Assembly: GCF_001695575.1 (NCBI RefSeq)
Contig: NZ_LUAX01000001.1
Span: 682,001 to 746,000, forward strand
DNA length: 64,000 nucleotides
Direction of reading: 5' to 3'
Source: Vibrio europaeus
GTDB taxonomy: Bacteria > Pseudomonadota > Gammaproteobacteria > Enterobacterales > Vibrionaceae
Part shown: positions 39,451 through 48,805 of the stretch, one piece after another
How positions within the stretch are numbered: the stretch's first letter is position 1
How the letters are laid out: each line of letters opens with the position of its first letter
Notes under the pieces: model-generated
The model's database searches: none
What the model saw: the letters and a program-made list of their open reading frames with translations, nothing else
Told to the model about the DNA's origin: nothing
Position numbers and translations under genes: made by a program

Positions 39451-40955
39451 ACTGCCTCCTGCAGGCCACCTGTCGCGGCGTTCAAAATGAAATTGGTGTC
39501 AACGTCAGAGCCGTTAGTGATTTCTGAAACCAAAGAGCCGTCGTAAAGAAGGAAGATGCGGTCGCATACGCCGAGAATCTCTTCAAGTTCGGTAGAAAAA
39601 ACCGCAACAGAGTTACCTTGATTCGCGAGTTCTTTCACTAAGTCGTAGATCTCTTTCTTCGCGCCGACATCGACACCGCGAGTAGGCTCATCGAGCAGCA
39701 GTAGTTTGGCCTGCGAGAAAAGACATTTGGCAATGACCACTTTTTGCTGGTTACCACCAGAGAGTTTTTCCGTGTGTTTTTCTATTGAACTGGTGGCGAT
39801 GGATAGTTTATCGACATAGTCGAGCGCGGCATTGAGTTCATCGCGTTGTCTAAATACACCGAAATCTGACATTCTAGGTAAGTTCATGACTGGGATGTTT
39901 TCGCGAATGGTTAAGTTGGTAAACAGCCCTTGTGTGCGGCGCTCTTCAGGGACGAGAGCAATACCTGCCGCGATCGCCTCTCTAGGAGATTTCCCCACTT
40001 CTTGACCGTTAAGCTTGATCGAGCCAGAGACCTTGTCTGCACCAAAAATAGCACGAGCGATTTCAGTTTTACCCGCACCAACCAGACCATAAAACCCGAC
40101 AATCTCGCCTTTGTTAATCGTAAATGAAACGTTTTTCAGCCTATGATTGTTCAGTCTCTCAGCGGATAAAAACACTTCGTCGCTGATGGTGTCACGTGGT
40201 GTGTAGTCATGAAGGATACTTCGTCCGATCATCATGTCGATCAGCTCTTCGCGTCCGTTTACCTCTGCCATAGGCTTGGTAGCAATGTGTTGCCCATCGC
40301 GCATCACAGTGACTCTATCTCCCAGTGATAAAATCTCATCCAACTTATGGGAGATGTAGATCACCGTAACCTGCTGTTCTTGCAATCGGCGAATAACGGT
40401 AAATAGACGTTCAACTTCGCGCTCTGATAAAGCTGCGGTTGGTTCGTCCATAATAATGACATTGGCGCCCGATGAGGCTGCTCGAGCAATTTCGATGATC
40501 TGTTTTTGCGCGACCCCTAAGGTAGAAACACGCGCATAAGGATCGATTGATGGCTCAATAGTCGCCAAGGTAGCAATAACGCGCTGCTCTAAATCCGATT
40601 TAATCAGAAATCCAAAGCGGCTTTGCTCCATACCTAGGGTTAAGTTTTCCAGCACGCTTAGTTCGTCAACAACGTGTAGTTCTTGAAACAAAGTTGCTAT
40701 GCCAGCTTCACGGGCACTCTGTGTACCGTTTGGCGTATATGGCTTACCGTTGACCTTCATTGTGCCTTGGGTTGGTTGAATCGCACCTGTGATCATTTTT
40801 ACCAAGGTGGATTTGCCCGCGCCATTTTCGCCGATTAAGCAATGGACTGTGCTGCGTTCAATTGAAAAGCTGACGTTGTTGACTGCTCTGACGCCAGGGT
40901 AGTCTTTAACGAGTCCTTCAATTGAGAGAACAGAAGTTGAATTGTGAGTATTCAA
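39447..40955 (-). CDS. Sugar ABC transporter ATP-binding protein (tandem domains)
   Basis: The 502-residue protein has two ABC domains as in RbsA/MglA/XylG. The first has Walker A GENGAGKST and Walker B NVIIMDEPTAALS; the second has the altered loop GLVGAGKTE, signature LSGGNQQKVVIAK and LLLLDEPTRGVDVGAK. It powers import in the CUT2 class. It lies about 130 bases after the binding-protein gene, with a stable hairpin in between. Confidence 0.96.
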   Translation of the reverse strand: MNTHNSTSVLSIEGLVKDYPGVRAVNNVSFSIERSTVHCLIGENGAGKSTLVKMITGAIQPTQGTMKVNGKPYTPNGTQSAREAGIATLFQELHVVDELSVLENLTLGMEQSRFGFLIKSDLEQRVIATLATIEPSIDPYARVSTLGVAQKQIIEIARAASSGANVIIMDEPTAALSEREVERLFTVIRRLQEQQVTVIYISHKLDEILSLGDRVTVMRDGQHIATKPMAEVNGREELIDMMIGRSILHDYTPRDTISDEVFLSAERLNNHRLKNVSFTINKGEIVGFYGLVGAGKTEIARAIFGADKVSGSIKLNGQEVGKSPREAIAAGIALVPEERRTQGLFTNLTIRENIPVMNLPRMSDFGVFRQRDELNAALDYVDKLSIATSSIEKHTEKLSGGNQQKVVIAKCLFSQAKLLLLDEPTRGVDVGAKKEIYDLVKELANQGNSVAVFSTELEEILGVCDRIFLLYDGSLVSEITNGSDVDTNFILNAATGGLQEAV

Positions 40956-41050
40956 GATGATCTCTCCTTAATATGGTGGATCTTCAAAACTGTTCAGTCA
41001 CTGCCGACGGTACAGATGAAGCCGCTCTTTCCTTGTTTTGATTCATTGAA

Positions 41051-41081
41051 TAACTGGGCGATCAGTAAGATCGCCCAGTTA
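41051..41081 (-). promoter_or_regulatory. Strong hairpin between binding-protein and ATPase genes
   Basis: A 13-bp perfect stem (TAACTGGGCGATC / GATCGCCCAGTTA) with loop AGTAA lies seven bases after the stop of the binding-protein gene. There is no T-run after it on the transcribed strand, so it may protect the upstream mRNA, raising binding protein over membrane subunits, rather than terminate fully. Confidence 0.7.
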
Positions 41082-41087
41082 TAATGG

Positions 41088-42113
41088 TTAGTTGCTAAAT
41101 TGTGCTTCTAGCCATTTCTCTGCATCGGGTTGAGGCATTGTCCAGTAAGAGATGGTGTAAGCTTTGTAGAAGAACTCTTGTGCGGTATCGCTATTTGAAG
41201 CCACTTTGTTATTGATAACGTCCATCACTAAGTCGATGCGTCCGCGAGCTGTTTCAATTGGCGGTAAGCCCATAGAGACCTTCAAGCTAGAATTTGGATC
41301 ATAAATCTGTTCGAACTCGACCGAGTCGAAGTCCACACTCGCGACTATCTCGGTCACAGGTTTACCATCTTTAAACTTGCCGCGTCCTAGTTGAGAAAGA
41401 CCCGCCATCGTACCGACCGTCAGGTTAGAGGCTTCAGAGTAGATGAGGTTAACTTCAGGCTGCTGAGTGAGCAGGTCGACAATGATCTGTTTGGCTGCTT
41501 CTTGACCGCCACTTGCGTCAAGTGCTCCAAGGTTCTTCGCGCTTGGGTCAACAGAAAGCACCCCTTCAGCAAACGGGTTTGTGCGACCAGAGCTTACTTC
41601 TGTATGGTTTGGCCAGCCTAACTGAACCATTACAATAGGTTTGCCAGGGTTGGCTTCTTTCCACGCCTTTGCCATTTGAGCGCCCATTTCAAAAGAGACG
41701 GTTGCCTCATCGCTTCGAGCCGTTGGGATACCAGTATCGGTAATTGGGCTAAAGAAAGAGGTCATCGCGATCTTTTCATCTAGCGCTTCTTCTACACCAG
41801 GGGTGGCAGCTTCACCGTCCCAAATATGCAGTGAAGCACCGTCAAATGCACCCGCAGCTACTTGGTCAACATTTTGCGTCATCACCGCAGAGTCTGCTTT
41901 GCCATCAAAAATTACCACTTCTGCGCCGTACTTCTCTTTCGCATAACGTTTCGCTTCTGTCGCTTGTGACTGGTGGAACACGTTGGAAAGGTCCGAAACG
42001 AAAAATGCAATGCGTTCATTGGCCAGTGTTGTTGCTGAGAAACTAGACGCGACGAGAATACTCGTAGCAATAAGTCCTTTTTTTAGCATCTTGTTTAAAG
42101 TCGCTGACTTCAT
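41088..42113 (-). CDS. Periplasmic sugar-binding protein of the ABC importer
   Basis: Start set at ATG 42113 (MKSATLNKMLKKGLIATSIL), because GGAG lies 7 bases before it; the earlier ATG at 42125 is itself part of that ribosome site. A signal peptide ends near SATTLANE. The mature part is a type I periplasmic-binding fold (Peripla_BP_4/CUT2): RIAFFVSDLSNVFHQSQATEAKRYAKEKYG at the N-terminus, then VASVDFDS. First gene of the operon SBP-ATPase-permease-permease, divergent from the SorC-type regulator. Confidence 0.93.
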   Translation of the reverse strand: MKSATLNKMLKKGLIATSILVASSFSATTLANERIAFFVSDLSNVFHQSQATEAKRYAKEKYGAEVVIFDGKADSAVMTQNVDQVAAGAFDGASLHIWDGEAATPGVEEALDEKIAMTSFFSPITDTGIPTARSDEATVSFEMGAQMAKAWKEANPGKPIVMVQLGWPNHTEVSSGRTNPFAEGVLSVDPSAKNLGALDASGGQEAAKQIIVDLLTQQPEVNLIYSEASNLTVGTMAGLSQLGRGKFKDGKPVTEIVASVDFDSVEFEQIYDPNSSLKVSMGLPPIETARGRIDLVMDVINNKVASNSDTAQEFFYKAYTISYWTMPQPDAEKWLEAQFSN

Positions 42114-42125
42114 AATTTTCTCCAT

Positions 42126-42527
42126 TTATATGTGGTATTCACTCGTCTTCGGAGCAACAACTGCAATTTGACTTACATCCATCTCATTCTTGTCTTAAGC
42201 AGTACAACCCGTTGTTCTCAATGATGTGAATTATCTTTCAGACAGGTGAAATATATTTCACGTGTTAAAAGTTAGTGAACAAAATGTAACCGGTCAATAG
42301 CATAACGATACAATACGTATCAGTTTTGATTATTATTGTGATCTATCGCACCTAAATGGTCATAACGATACGATTGGTATCATTTTAACTTGCAAGGTGC
42401 GCTTTTTGTGATTACTTTTTACTCAAGTGAAATAAATTTCACGATTTGTTTACATTTTATTGGGCGAGTAAATGAGTGGTAAAGAAGAGCGTCCAACAAG
42501 CGATGAAAGGTAAGTAGGAGAGCGTAT
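42126..42527. promoter_or_regulatory. Divergent control region with two kinds of palindrome
   Basis: Between the ABC operon and the regulator operon lie two copies of GATAC-N5-GTATC (42307-42321 and 42367-42381), exactly 60 bases apart and each preceded by CATAAC. There are also two copies of a second palindrome, GTGAAATATATTTCAC (42246-42261) and GTGAAATAAATTTCAC (42427-42442), placed outside the first pair. The symmetrical layout suggests two regulators acting on both divergent promoters. Confidence 0.75.
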
Positions 42528-43487
42528 ATGGCGATGAGTGAGCGAGACGACATATTAAGGCAGACGGCAAAAATCCTCACACTACGTTATATGGAGAACT
42601 GCAGTCAGTCAGATATTGCTAAGCAACTTGGTTTATCGACAGCTAAGGTCAACCGTGTCATTAAGCAAGCTCATGATGATGGTTTAGTTGAAATCACTTT
42701 GAACCTTCCGCAAGAACGCACCTACACATTAGAACAACGTCTACTTGATATGTTCTCACTGAAAACCGCTGTTATTCAGCCTAGCCTTAGCCAAGATGAA
42801 GCAGTGGTTACCCAACAAGTCGCTCAATCTGCTGGTGAGCTACTGATAGAGACGGTTAAGCCAAACAGCGTTATTTGCATAAGCGGCGGTAAAACCATGT
42901 CTATGATTGTTGAGCAGATAAAACCGATGAACTTCCCTAATGTAAAGGTGGTGCCTGCAACGGGCGGCGTGCAAGGGCATCACTTTACGGATGTGAATTA
43001 TCTTGCTTCTCGTTTAGCAGAAAAACTGGGTGGCAGTAGTACTCAGCTCCACGCACCGTTGTTTGTTGATACTGATGAGCAACGCGAAATGTTAATGGAG
43101 ATGCGTAGCGTCAGAGAAGTGCTCGATATAGCGCGCAATGCAGATATTGCCTTGGTCGGTATTGGTTCTGTCGCCAGTGAAACAGATAGTTACTACGACC
43201 TGCGATCATTAAGTGGCCAGCAATTTGAGTCTCAAATCAGCCACCAGTGTCAGGGCGAGGTACTCGCGCATTTATATGACGAACGTGGCGCTGAATGCGC
43301 AGAGCAGATCAATAGCAAGTTAGTGGGTTTGAATTTAACAGAACTTGGCAATATCGAGCACAGCTTCGGTGTTGCGGCAACTCAGTCGAAAGTGTCAGCA
43401 ATGCTAGCCGCACTGAGAGGCGGGTTAATTAACGGATTAGTTTCGGACGAAGACACGATAGCCAGTGTTTTAGAACAAGCAAAATAG
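42528..43487 (+). CDS. SorC/DeoR-type sugar-responsive regulator (EryD-like)
   Basis: The 319-residue protein has an N-terminal helix-turn-helix (YMENCSQSDIAKQLGLSTAKVNRVIKQAHDDGLVEI, about 20-55) and the SorC sugar-binding domain (ICISGGKTMSMIVEQI, ATGGVQGHHFTDVN, ADIALVGIGSV). The family includes EryD of erythritol clusters and binds phosphorylated sugars. AGGAGAG precedes the ATG. It begins the rightward operon: regulator, aldo-keto reductase (9 bases later), dehydrogenase, aldolase, kinase. I propose it as the reader of the GATAC-N5-GTATC palindromes. Confidence 0.93.
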   Translation: MAMSERDDILRQTAKILTLRYMENCSQSDIAKQLGLSTAKVNRVIKQAHDDGLVEITLNLPQERTYTLEQRLLDMFSLKTAVIQPSLSQDEAVVTQQVAQSAGELLIETVKPNSVICISGGKTMSMIVEQIKPMNFPNVKVVPATGGVQGHHFTDVNYLASRLAEKLGGSSTQLHAPLFVDTDEQREMLMEMRSVREVLDIARNADIALVGIGSVASETDSYYDLRSLSGQQFESQISHQCQGEVLAHLYDERGAECAEQINSKLVGLNLTELGNIEHSFGVAATQSKVSAMLAALRGGLINGLVSDEDTIASVLEQAK

Positions 43488-43496
43488 GGGAAAGTT

Positions 43497-44483
43497 ATGC
43501 AAACAAGAGAGATTGGACAATCAGGTATTCATGCATCAGTGATCGGCTTAGGCACTTGGGCAATGGGCGGCTGGATGTGGGGTGGCACTGACGAAAAAGC
43601 GGCAATTGAAGCCATTCATGCGTCATTGGATTGTGGTGTTTCGCTGATTGATACTGCTCCTGCGTATGGCTTAGGTGTTTCCGAACAGTTGGTAGGCAAA
43701 GCTATAAAGGGTAAGCGCGATCAAGTTGTACTGGCGACGAAATGCGGTTTGGTTTGGCACACCGACAAAGGTAATCATTTCTTCGACGAGAATGGCAAAC
43801 CGGTCCATCGTTACTTAGGTGCAGATGCTATCCACTATGAAGTTGAGCAAAGTTTGAAACGTTTGCAGACCGACTACCTAGACCTGTACATCACTCACTG
43901 GCAAGACCCAACGACCCCAGTTGAAGAAACGATGGACGCGTTACTTGCGTTAAAAAAAGCCGGCAAGATCCGAGCAATAGGGATCAGCAATGCCAATCAA
44001 GCGGAATTGGCGGCGTATCAGCAATGCGGCGCTGTGGATGCGGTACAAGAGAAATACAACCTGATCGAGAGACAGCTTGAGGAGAACCTACTGCCGAAAA
44101 CGATCGCAACTCAAGTGTCTTGCCTTAGCTATTCTTCTTTGGCGATGGGGCTATTGAGTGGAAAAATCTCTCCAGAGCGCACATTTACCGGAGATGACCA
44201 ACGTATCACAGACCCAATGTTTACTGTCGAAAACCGTCGATGGGTACAGCAGTTCTGCCAATCAATAGAACCCATTGCGCGTCAGAAGAATATCTCTGTT
44301 GCTCAATTAGTGATTGCGGCGACATTACAGCAACCAGGGATCACTTATGCACTATGTGGTGCTCGAAATGCAGCGCAGGCGATAGAAAACGCGGCAGCAG
44401 GACAAGTGATACTGACTCAAGAAGAAGTCAATTTTATAGATGCTAAATCGCACGAGTTCTTTGGTGAGCTTGAACTGGCGTAG
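43497..44483 (+). CDS. Aldo-keto reductase
   Basis: The 328-residue (alpha/beta)8 oxidoreductase has N-terminal SVIGLGTWAMGGWMWGGTDE, active-site DTAPAYGLGVSE (Asp, Tyr) and the Lys of LATKCGL; the His is in LYITHWQDP. It belongs to the IolS/YghZ-like group that uses NADPH or NADP+. It may oxidise or reduce the imported sugar or a cleavage product such as a three-carbon aldehyde. Second gene in the operon; GGGGAAAG upstream is a good ribosome site. Confidence 0.93.
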   Translation: MQTREIGQSGIHASVIGLGTWAMGGWMWGGTDEKAAIEAIHASLDCGVSLIDTAPAYGLGVSEQLVGKAIKGKRDQVVLATKCGLVWHTDKGNHFFDENGKPVHRYLGADAIHYEVEQSLKRLQTDYLDLYITHWQDPTTPVEETMDALLALKKAGKIRAIGISNANQAELAAYQQCGAVDAVQEKYNLIERQLEENLLPKTIATQVSCLSYSSLAMGLLSGKISPERTFTGDDQRITDPMFTVENRRWVQQFCQSIEPIARQKNISVAQLVIAATLQQPGITYALCGARNAAQAIENAAAGQVILTQEEVNFIDAKSHEFFGELELA

Positions 44484-44526
44484 TACGGGTAGTTCAGGAT
44501 CACCCAGATAGTTGGCAGGGAGCACA

Positions 44527-46299
44527 ATGAAAAATAACAAAACCGGATTTGACAGTTTAGAAACGACGAATGAGTTTGATGTTGTCGTGATTGGTGGCGG
44601 CATCAATGGGATTAGCGTGTTTAGGGAATTGGCATTGCAAGGTGTGAAAGTCTTGATGGTTGAGAAAGATGACTTTTGCTCCAAAGCCAGTGCCGCACCT
44701 TCGCGAATGATCCATGGTGGGTTACGTTACCTCGAAAATGGCGAGTTTGATTTAGTTAAAGAGGCGCTATTTGAACGCAACCGCCTTTTGGATAACGCTC
44801 CACATTTGGTTGCTCCACTGCAAACAACGATACCAATTTACTCCACTTGGTCAGGAATGTTTGATGGGTTGTTAAAGTTCTTAGGTTTGAAAGATCGCCC
44901 ATCACAGCGGGGCTCAGTGGTGATTAAGCTAGGCTTGACGCTTTATGACTGGTTTACCAAGCGCGATCAGCTTATGCCTGCTCATAAAATGCACTCTGCT
45001 AAATCAACGCGTCAGCGCTGGCCCTTGATGGGCAATCAAGTACGCAGTAGCGCGACCTATTTCGATGCCTGGATTAGCTCTCCAGAACGCTTGGCGATTG
45101 AGCTTATTCAAGAGGGCATTGAAGCGGGCGGAATCGCACTCAACTATAGCAAAGTGACCCAATTTAACGATGGCGAATTGCGCCTTACCCAGAGACAGTC
45201 GGGTAAATTGGTACAAGTGAGTACTCAGCATATTGTCAATGCGACCGGCGCTTGGGTAGATTTCACCAATGGCTTGCTACAAGCACCTAGCCAATACATG
45301 CAGGGCACTAAGGGGTCACACATCATTGTCGACAACCAACAGCTCGTCGATCAGCTAGATGGCAACATGCTGTTTTATGAGAACAGCGAAGGGCGAGTGT
45401 GCATTTTATTCCCTTATTTTGGCAAAGTGCTCATCGGTTCAACGGACATTCCCGTCAGTGACCCCGAGTCAGTAAAGTGCACCGAGGAAGAGATTGACTA
45501 CATTCTACTCTCTCTTAAAGGCGTGCTACCGGAGCTAGAAATAAGCCGCTCGCAAATTGTGTATCAGTTTTGTGGGGTGCGTCCTCTGCCATCGGTCAAC
45601 ACTTCGACAACGGGGCAAATTCCTAGAAGTCATTCAATCAAACGTGACAACATTGGTAAGACAAAAGTGTACTCGTTGATTGGAGGAAAATGGACAACCT
45701 TTAGAGCTTTTGGTGAAGAAGTGGCTGATGAGTTGTTGGCGTCGCTCAAAATCGAAAGAAGATGCAGCACCAAGCAAAAAGCGATTGGTGGTGGTGTTAA
45801 TTATCCAGTGAGCGAGAGCGAACAAGAACTCTACCTGTACCGACTGAGAGAGAGTTACCCATACCGCTCGATGCATCAACTTAATGTCTGGTTGAAGCGT
45901 TATGGTACCAAGTGTGAAGAGCTATTAAGTCGTTTGGACAGTCATTGTGATCAGCCCTTGCGCTCATTGCCAGACTACACCGTAGGCGAAATCAATTACA
46001 TCTTACAAACCGAATTTGTCGCCACCACCTTAGATGTCATCTTACGTCGCACTTCAATTGCGATTGAAGGCAAGCTCGATAGCCAGGTATTTGATGAGCT
46101 TTCAGAGCTAGTGGCAGCTCACTTCAAATGGAGTGAGACAGAAAAAATCGCCGACCGTGAAAACGCTCAACAGGTGCTGTTCAATCAACACGGAGTCGTG
46201 CTGGATCAAGCCCTAAGTCAAAGTGCAGCGGTCACGAGAACAAAGATTATTGAAAACGAACAACTCGTAAATGGAGAAGAGTATGTATTTAACCAATAA
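44527..46299 (+). CDS. GlpD/EryB-like FAD-dependent polyol-phosphate dehydrogenase
   Basis: Start set at ATG 44527, with GGGAG before it; this gives 590 residues. It has the FAD-binding N-terminus FDVVVIGGGINGISVFREL and VEKDDFCSKASAAPSRMIHGGLRYLE, the central YMQGTKGSHIIV and VRPLPS, and the C-terminal DAO_C domain. GlpD oxidises glycerol-3-phosphate; EryB oxidises erythritol phosphate. The neighbours (FGGY kinase, SorC regulator, ABC importer) resemble the ery layout more than glp, so a four- to six-carbon polyol phosphate is the likelier substrate. It hands electrons to quinone. It overlaps the aldolase gene by 17 bases. Confidence 0.88.
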   Translation: MKNNKTGFDSLETTNEFDVVVIGGGINGISVFRELALQGVKVLMVEKDDFCSKASAAPSRMIHGGLRYLENGEFDLVKEALFERNRLLDNAPHLVAPLQTTIPIYSTWSGMFDGLLKFLGLKDRPSQRGSVVIKLGLTLYDWFTKRDQLMPAHKMHSAKSTRQRWPLMGNQVRSSATYFDAWISSPERLAIELIQEGIEAGGIALNYSKVTQFNDGELRLTQRQSGKLVQVSTQHIVNATGAWVDFTNGLLQAPSQYMQGTKGSHIIVDNQQLVDQLDGNMLFYENSEGRVCILFPYFGKVLIGSTDIPVSDPESVKCTEEEIDYILLSLKGVLPELEISRSQIVYQFCGVRPLPSVNTSTTGQIPRSHSIKRDNIGKTKVYSLIGGKWTTFRAFGEEVADELLASLKIERRCSTKQKAIGGGVNYPVSESEQELYLYRLRESYPYRSMHQLNVWLKRYGTKCEELLSRLDSHCDQPLRSLPDYTVGEINYILQTEFVATTLDVILRRTSIAIEGKLDSQVFDELSELVAAHFKWSETEKIADRENAQQVLFNQHGVVLDQALSQSAAVTRTKIIENEQLVNGEEYVFNQ

Positions 46300-47128
46300 A
46301 GTGAGGATGAATCGCTTATTCGGCAATGGACGATGCCTCGATGTCGCGATAGATCATGGCGTGTGTAATGAACCATCGTTTCTAGACGGATTAGAAGACA
46401 TGTCTTCGGTGGTAGGCCAGCTGGTTAAAGCAAAGCCAGATGCTATTCAGATGAATGCGGGCCAAGCAGATTTACTGCAAACTGTCGATGGTAAAGACAA
46501 ACCTGCATTGGTTATGCGTATTGATTTGGGTAACCCTTACAATGCTGAACGTCATCGTCATATGTGGGCGCTGCTGCAAAATTCCGAGCAGCCTTTGATT
46601 CAAGCACTGCAAATGGATGCGGCATGTGTGGTGGTCAACTTGTTTATGCTTCCCGACGAACCAGAGTTGTTTAAGCAATGTGTAGATAACATCAGCAAAG
46701 TAAAAGCAGAGTGTGAAAAGTATGGCATGCCATTGATGATAGAGCCTTTGGTGATGCAGCCAAACACACATGGCCAAGCGTACATGGTTGATGGTGACTG
46801 CGAAAAAATTGTCACGCTGGTACGCATGGCCCGTGAGCTAGGCGCAGATATTATCAAAGCTGACCCAACCGCACATGCCGATGACTTCCATAAAGTCGTT
46901 GAAGCTGCACGTTGCCCGGTACTCGTACGCGGTGGCGGCAGAGAAGATATTGAATCGGTGTTTGCTAAAGCGAGAGCACTGCTCGATCAAGGAGCCTTGG
47001 GTATGGTGTATGGCCGCAATATCTATCAGCACCCTAACCCAAGCCGAGTAGTAGATGCTTTGATGGCGATGATTCACAATGATGCCTCGACTCAGCAGGC
47101 GATGAATATCTACGTTGGCGATAAGTAG
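46283..47128 (+). CDS. Class I aldolase of the DeoC/FbaB/LsrF family
   Basis: Start set at ATG 46283, because GGAGAAG lies in front (46273-46279); the frame also has ATG 46271. It overlaps the end of the preceding gene, implying coupling. The 281-residue TIM barrel has CLDVAIDHGV at the N-terminus, MPLMIEPLVMQP and the Schiff-base lysine in ADIIKADPT. PVLVRGGGRED is the phosphate-binding loop, and GMVYGRNIYQHPNP follows. These are features of FbaB/LsrF. It probably splits a keto-sugar phosphate into dihydroxyacetone phosphate and an aldehyde, though the LsrF thiolase reaction is an alternative. Confidence 0.9.
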   Translation: MYLTNKVRMNRLFGNGRCLDVAIDHGVCNEPSFLDGLEDMSSVVGQLVKAKPDAIQMNAGQADLLQTVDGKDKPALVMRIDLGNPYNAERHRHMWALLQNSEQPLIQALQMDAACVVVNLFMLPDEPELFKQCVDNISKVKAECEKYGMPLMIEPLVMQPNTHGQAYMVDGDCEKIVTLVRMARELGADIIKADPTAHADDFHKVVEAARCPVLVRGGGREDIESVFAKARALLDQGALGMVYGRNIYQHPNPSRVVDALMAMIHNDASTQQAMNIYVGDK

Positions 47129-47162
47129 CTAGGTCAACACGCCCAAAGGTTAAGGAGGGAAT

Positions 47163-48650
47163 ATGAGTTTATACGCGCTAGGAATTGATTGCGGAAATAC
47201 GGCGGTAAAAGCTGCGCTTTTTGATCAGAATGGTACAGAGGTAGCCGCAGTAGCAAACAATTATCCCACTCGTATTCCCTGTCCCGATCACACAGAAGCG
47301 GATTTAGCTGAGTGCTGGCAACTGTGCGCCGATGCGATACGTCGGGTCATTGCTGCTGCGGGTATAGAGGCTACTCAAATTGCTGCTTTAGGTTGCAGTG
47401 GGCATGGCAACGGAGTTTATTTGCTTGATGAACAACGTCAACCTCTGTTGGCAATCAAGTCACTTGATAATCGAGCAGAGCATGAGGTGAGCCAATTCCA
47501 AGCGTCGAAAGATTATCAGGCGTTACTTAGAAGAAACAGGCAAGGTGTTTGGTCTTCTCAAACTGCTGTTTTGCTTCATTGGCTTAAATGTCACCAAGCC
47601 GACGTCTATCAGAACATTGGTCAGGTACTGTTTTGTAAAGATTATCTTAACTTTCAACTCACTGGAGAATGCGCTACCGAATGGGGCGATCTGACCGCTT
47701 CGGGTTTGTTTGATTTTGAAAGTGATACGGTTAGCGAAGAGTTACTTGCCGCGTATGGCATAACGGACATCAAAACTAAGTTGCCGCCTATCTATAACAG
47801 TCAAGATGTGATTGGTGCAGTAACACCTCAAGCGGCTGAGGTAACAGGATTAGCGATCGGCACACCTGTGATTGCAGGTATGTTTGATGTGGTGGCTTGT
47901 GCGTATGGCTCTGAAGCGGATAGCACAGGAAGTACGTCAGTTGTCGCAGGAACTTGGAACATCAATCAGGTTGTAACGGATTCACTTCCGCCACAAGAGG
48001 TTTTTATGGCGTGTAAGATGAATGAGCGACAATACCTTGCGATTGAATCGAGCACATGCTCAGCGTCTAACCTAGAGTGGCTCGTGCAACGGTTTTTTAC
48101 TGAGAAACAGCAACGAGCACAACGCGCTGGTGGTTCGGTCTTTGAAGAGTTTAATCAGCAACTTAACCTGTTAGAAATCAACGCTGAGTGCCCCATGTTT
48201 TTGCCTTATCTTTATGGCACAACAGATAAACAGCCGCCGATGGCTAGCCTATTGGGATTAAAAGGTTGGCATCAGGATATTCATGTTGTTTATGCCTTTT
48301 ACGAGGGAATCGTGTTTGCTCATCTTGAACATATCTCTCGTTTACGCCAAGCCGGTTACCCAATAGATTCTATTGCTATTAGTGGCGGGGCATCGAGAAG
48401 TGACTATTGGTGCCAGCTTTTTGCTGATGTGCTTAATGTTGAAGTCGATGCCAGTAAATCTGACGAAGTCGGCGCTAGAGGTGTCGCAATGATGGCACTC
48501 AAAAGTGTGTGCGGAGCAGCAAAACCAGCTAATGCTGCCAGTGAGTCACTAACCAGTCGTCACTTTGCTCCAAAGCCAGAACGAGTAGACTTTTTTGCTA
48601 CGCGCTTTGAAAAATACAAGGTGTTAAAAGGTGCTATTAGTACGGCTTAA
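47163..48650 (+). CDS. FGGY-family carbohydrate kinase
   Basis: The 495-residue protein has the FGGY fold: N-terminal LGIDCGNTAVKAALFD (phosphate 1 loop), ALGCSGHGNGVYLLD, WGDLTASGLFDF, and C-terminal AISGGASRSDYWCQLFADVL (adenosine loop). It lies near L-xylulose/erythritol-type kinases from general look. GGAGGG gives a strong ribosome site. It should phosphorylate the imported sugar or polyol, feeding the GlpD/EryB-like enzyme. Last gene of the operon that starts with the regulator. Confidence 0.92.
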   Translation: MSLYALGIDCGNTAVKAALFDQNGTEVAAVANNYPTRIPCPDHTEADLAECWQLCADAIRRVIAAAGIEATQIAALGCSGHGNGVYLLDEQRQPLLAIKSLDNRAEHEVSQFQASKDYQALLRRNRQGVWSSQTAVLLHWLKCHQADVYQNIGQVLFCKDYLNFQLTGECATEWGDLTASGLFDFESDTVSEELLAAYGITDIKTKLPPIYNSQDVIGAVTPQAAEVTGLAIGTPVIAGMFDVVACAYGSEADSTGSTSVVAGTWNINQVVTDSLPPQEVFMACKMNERQYLAIESSTCSASNLEWLVQRFFTEKQQRAQRAGGSVFEEFNQQLNLLEINAECPMFLPYLYGTTDKQPPMASLLGLKGWHQDIHVVYAFYEGIVFAHLEHISRLRQAGYPIDSIAISGGASRSDYWCQLFADVLNVEVDASKSDEVGARGVAMMALKSVCGAAKPANAASESLTSRHFAPKPERVDFFATRFEKYKVLKGAISTA

Positions 48651-48768
48651 TAAGTCGTTAAAAGTTTCTAGTTAGCTGCACCTAATCCGAGAGTAATTAA
48701 CCACGAGCGAACACATAGCGTGTCATGTGGAGGGCTTAACTCGCCCAAAATAAATAATTTTAGATAAT

Positions 48769-48783
48769 GATACTAAATGTATC
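48769..48783. promoter_or_regulatory. Third GATAC-N5-GTATC operator
   Basis: GATACTAAATGTATC lies 23 bases before the ATG of the iron alcohol dehydrogenase gene. It is the same palindrome as in the ABC/regulator control region, tying the second operon to the same regulon. Confidence 0.8.
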
Positions 48784-48805
48784 GGTATTGATATTGAGGT
48801 GAAAT

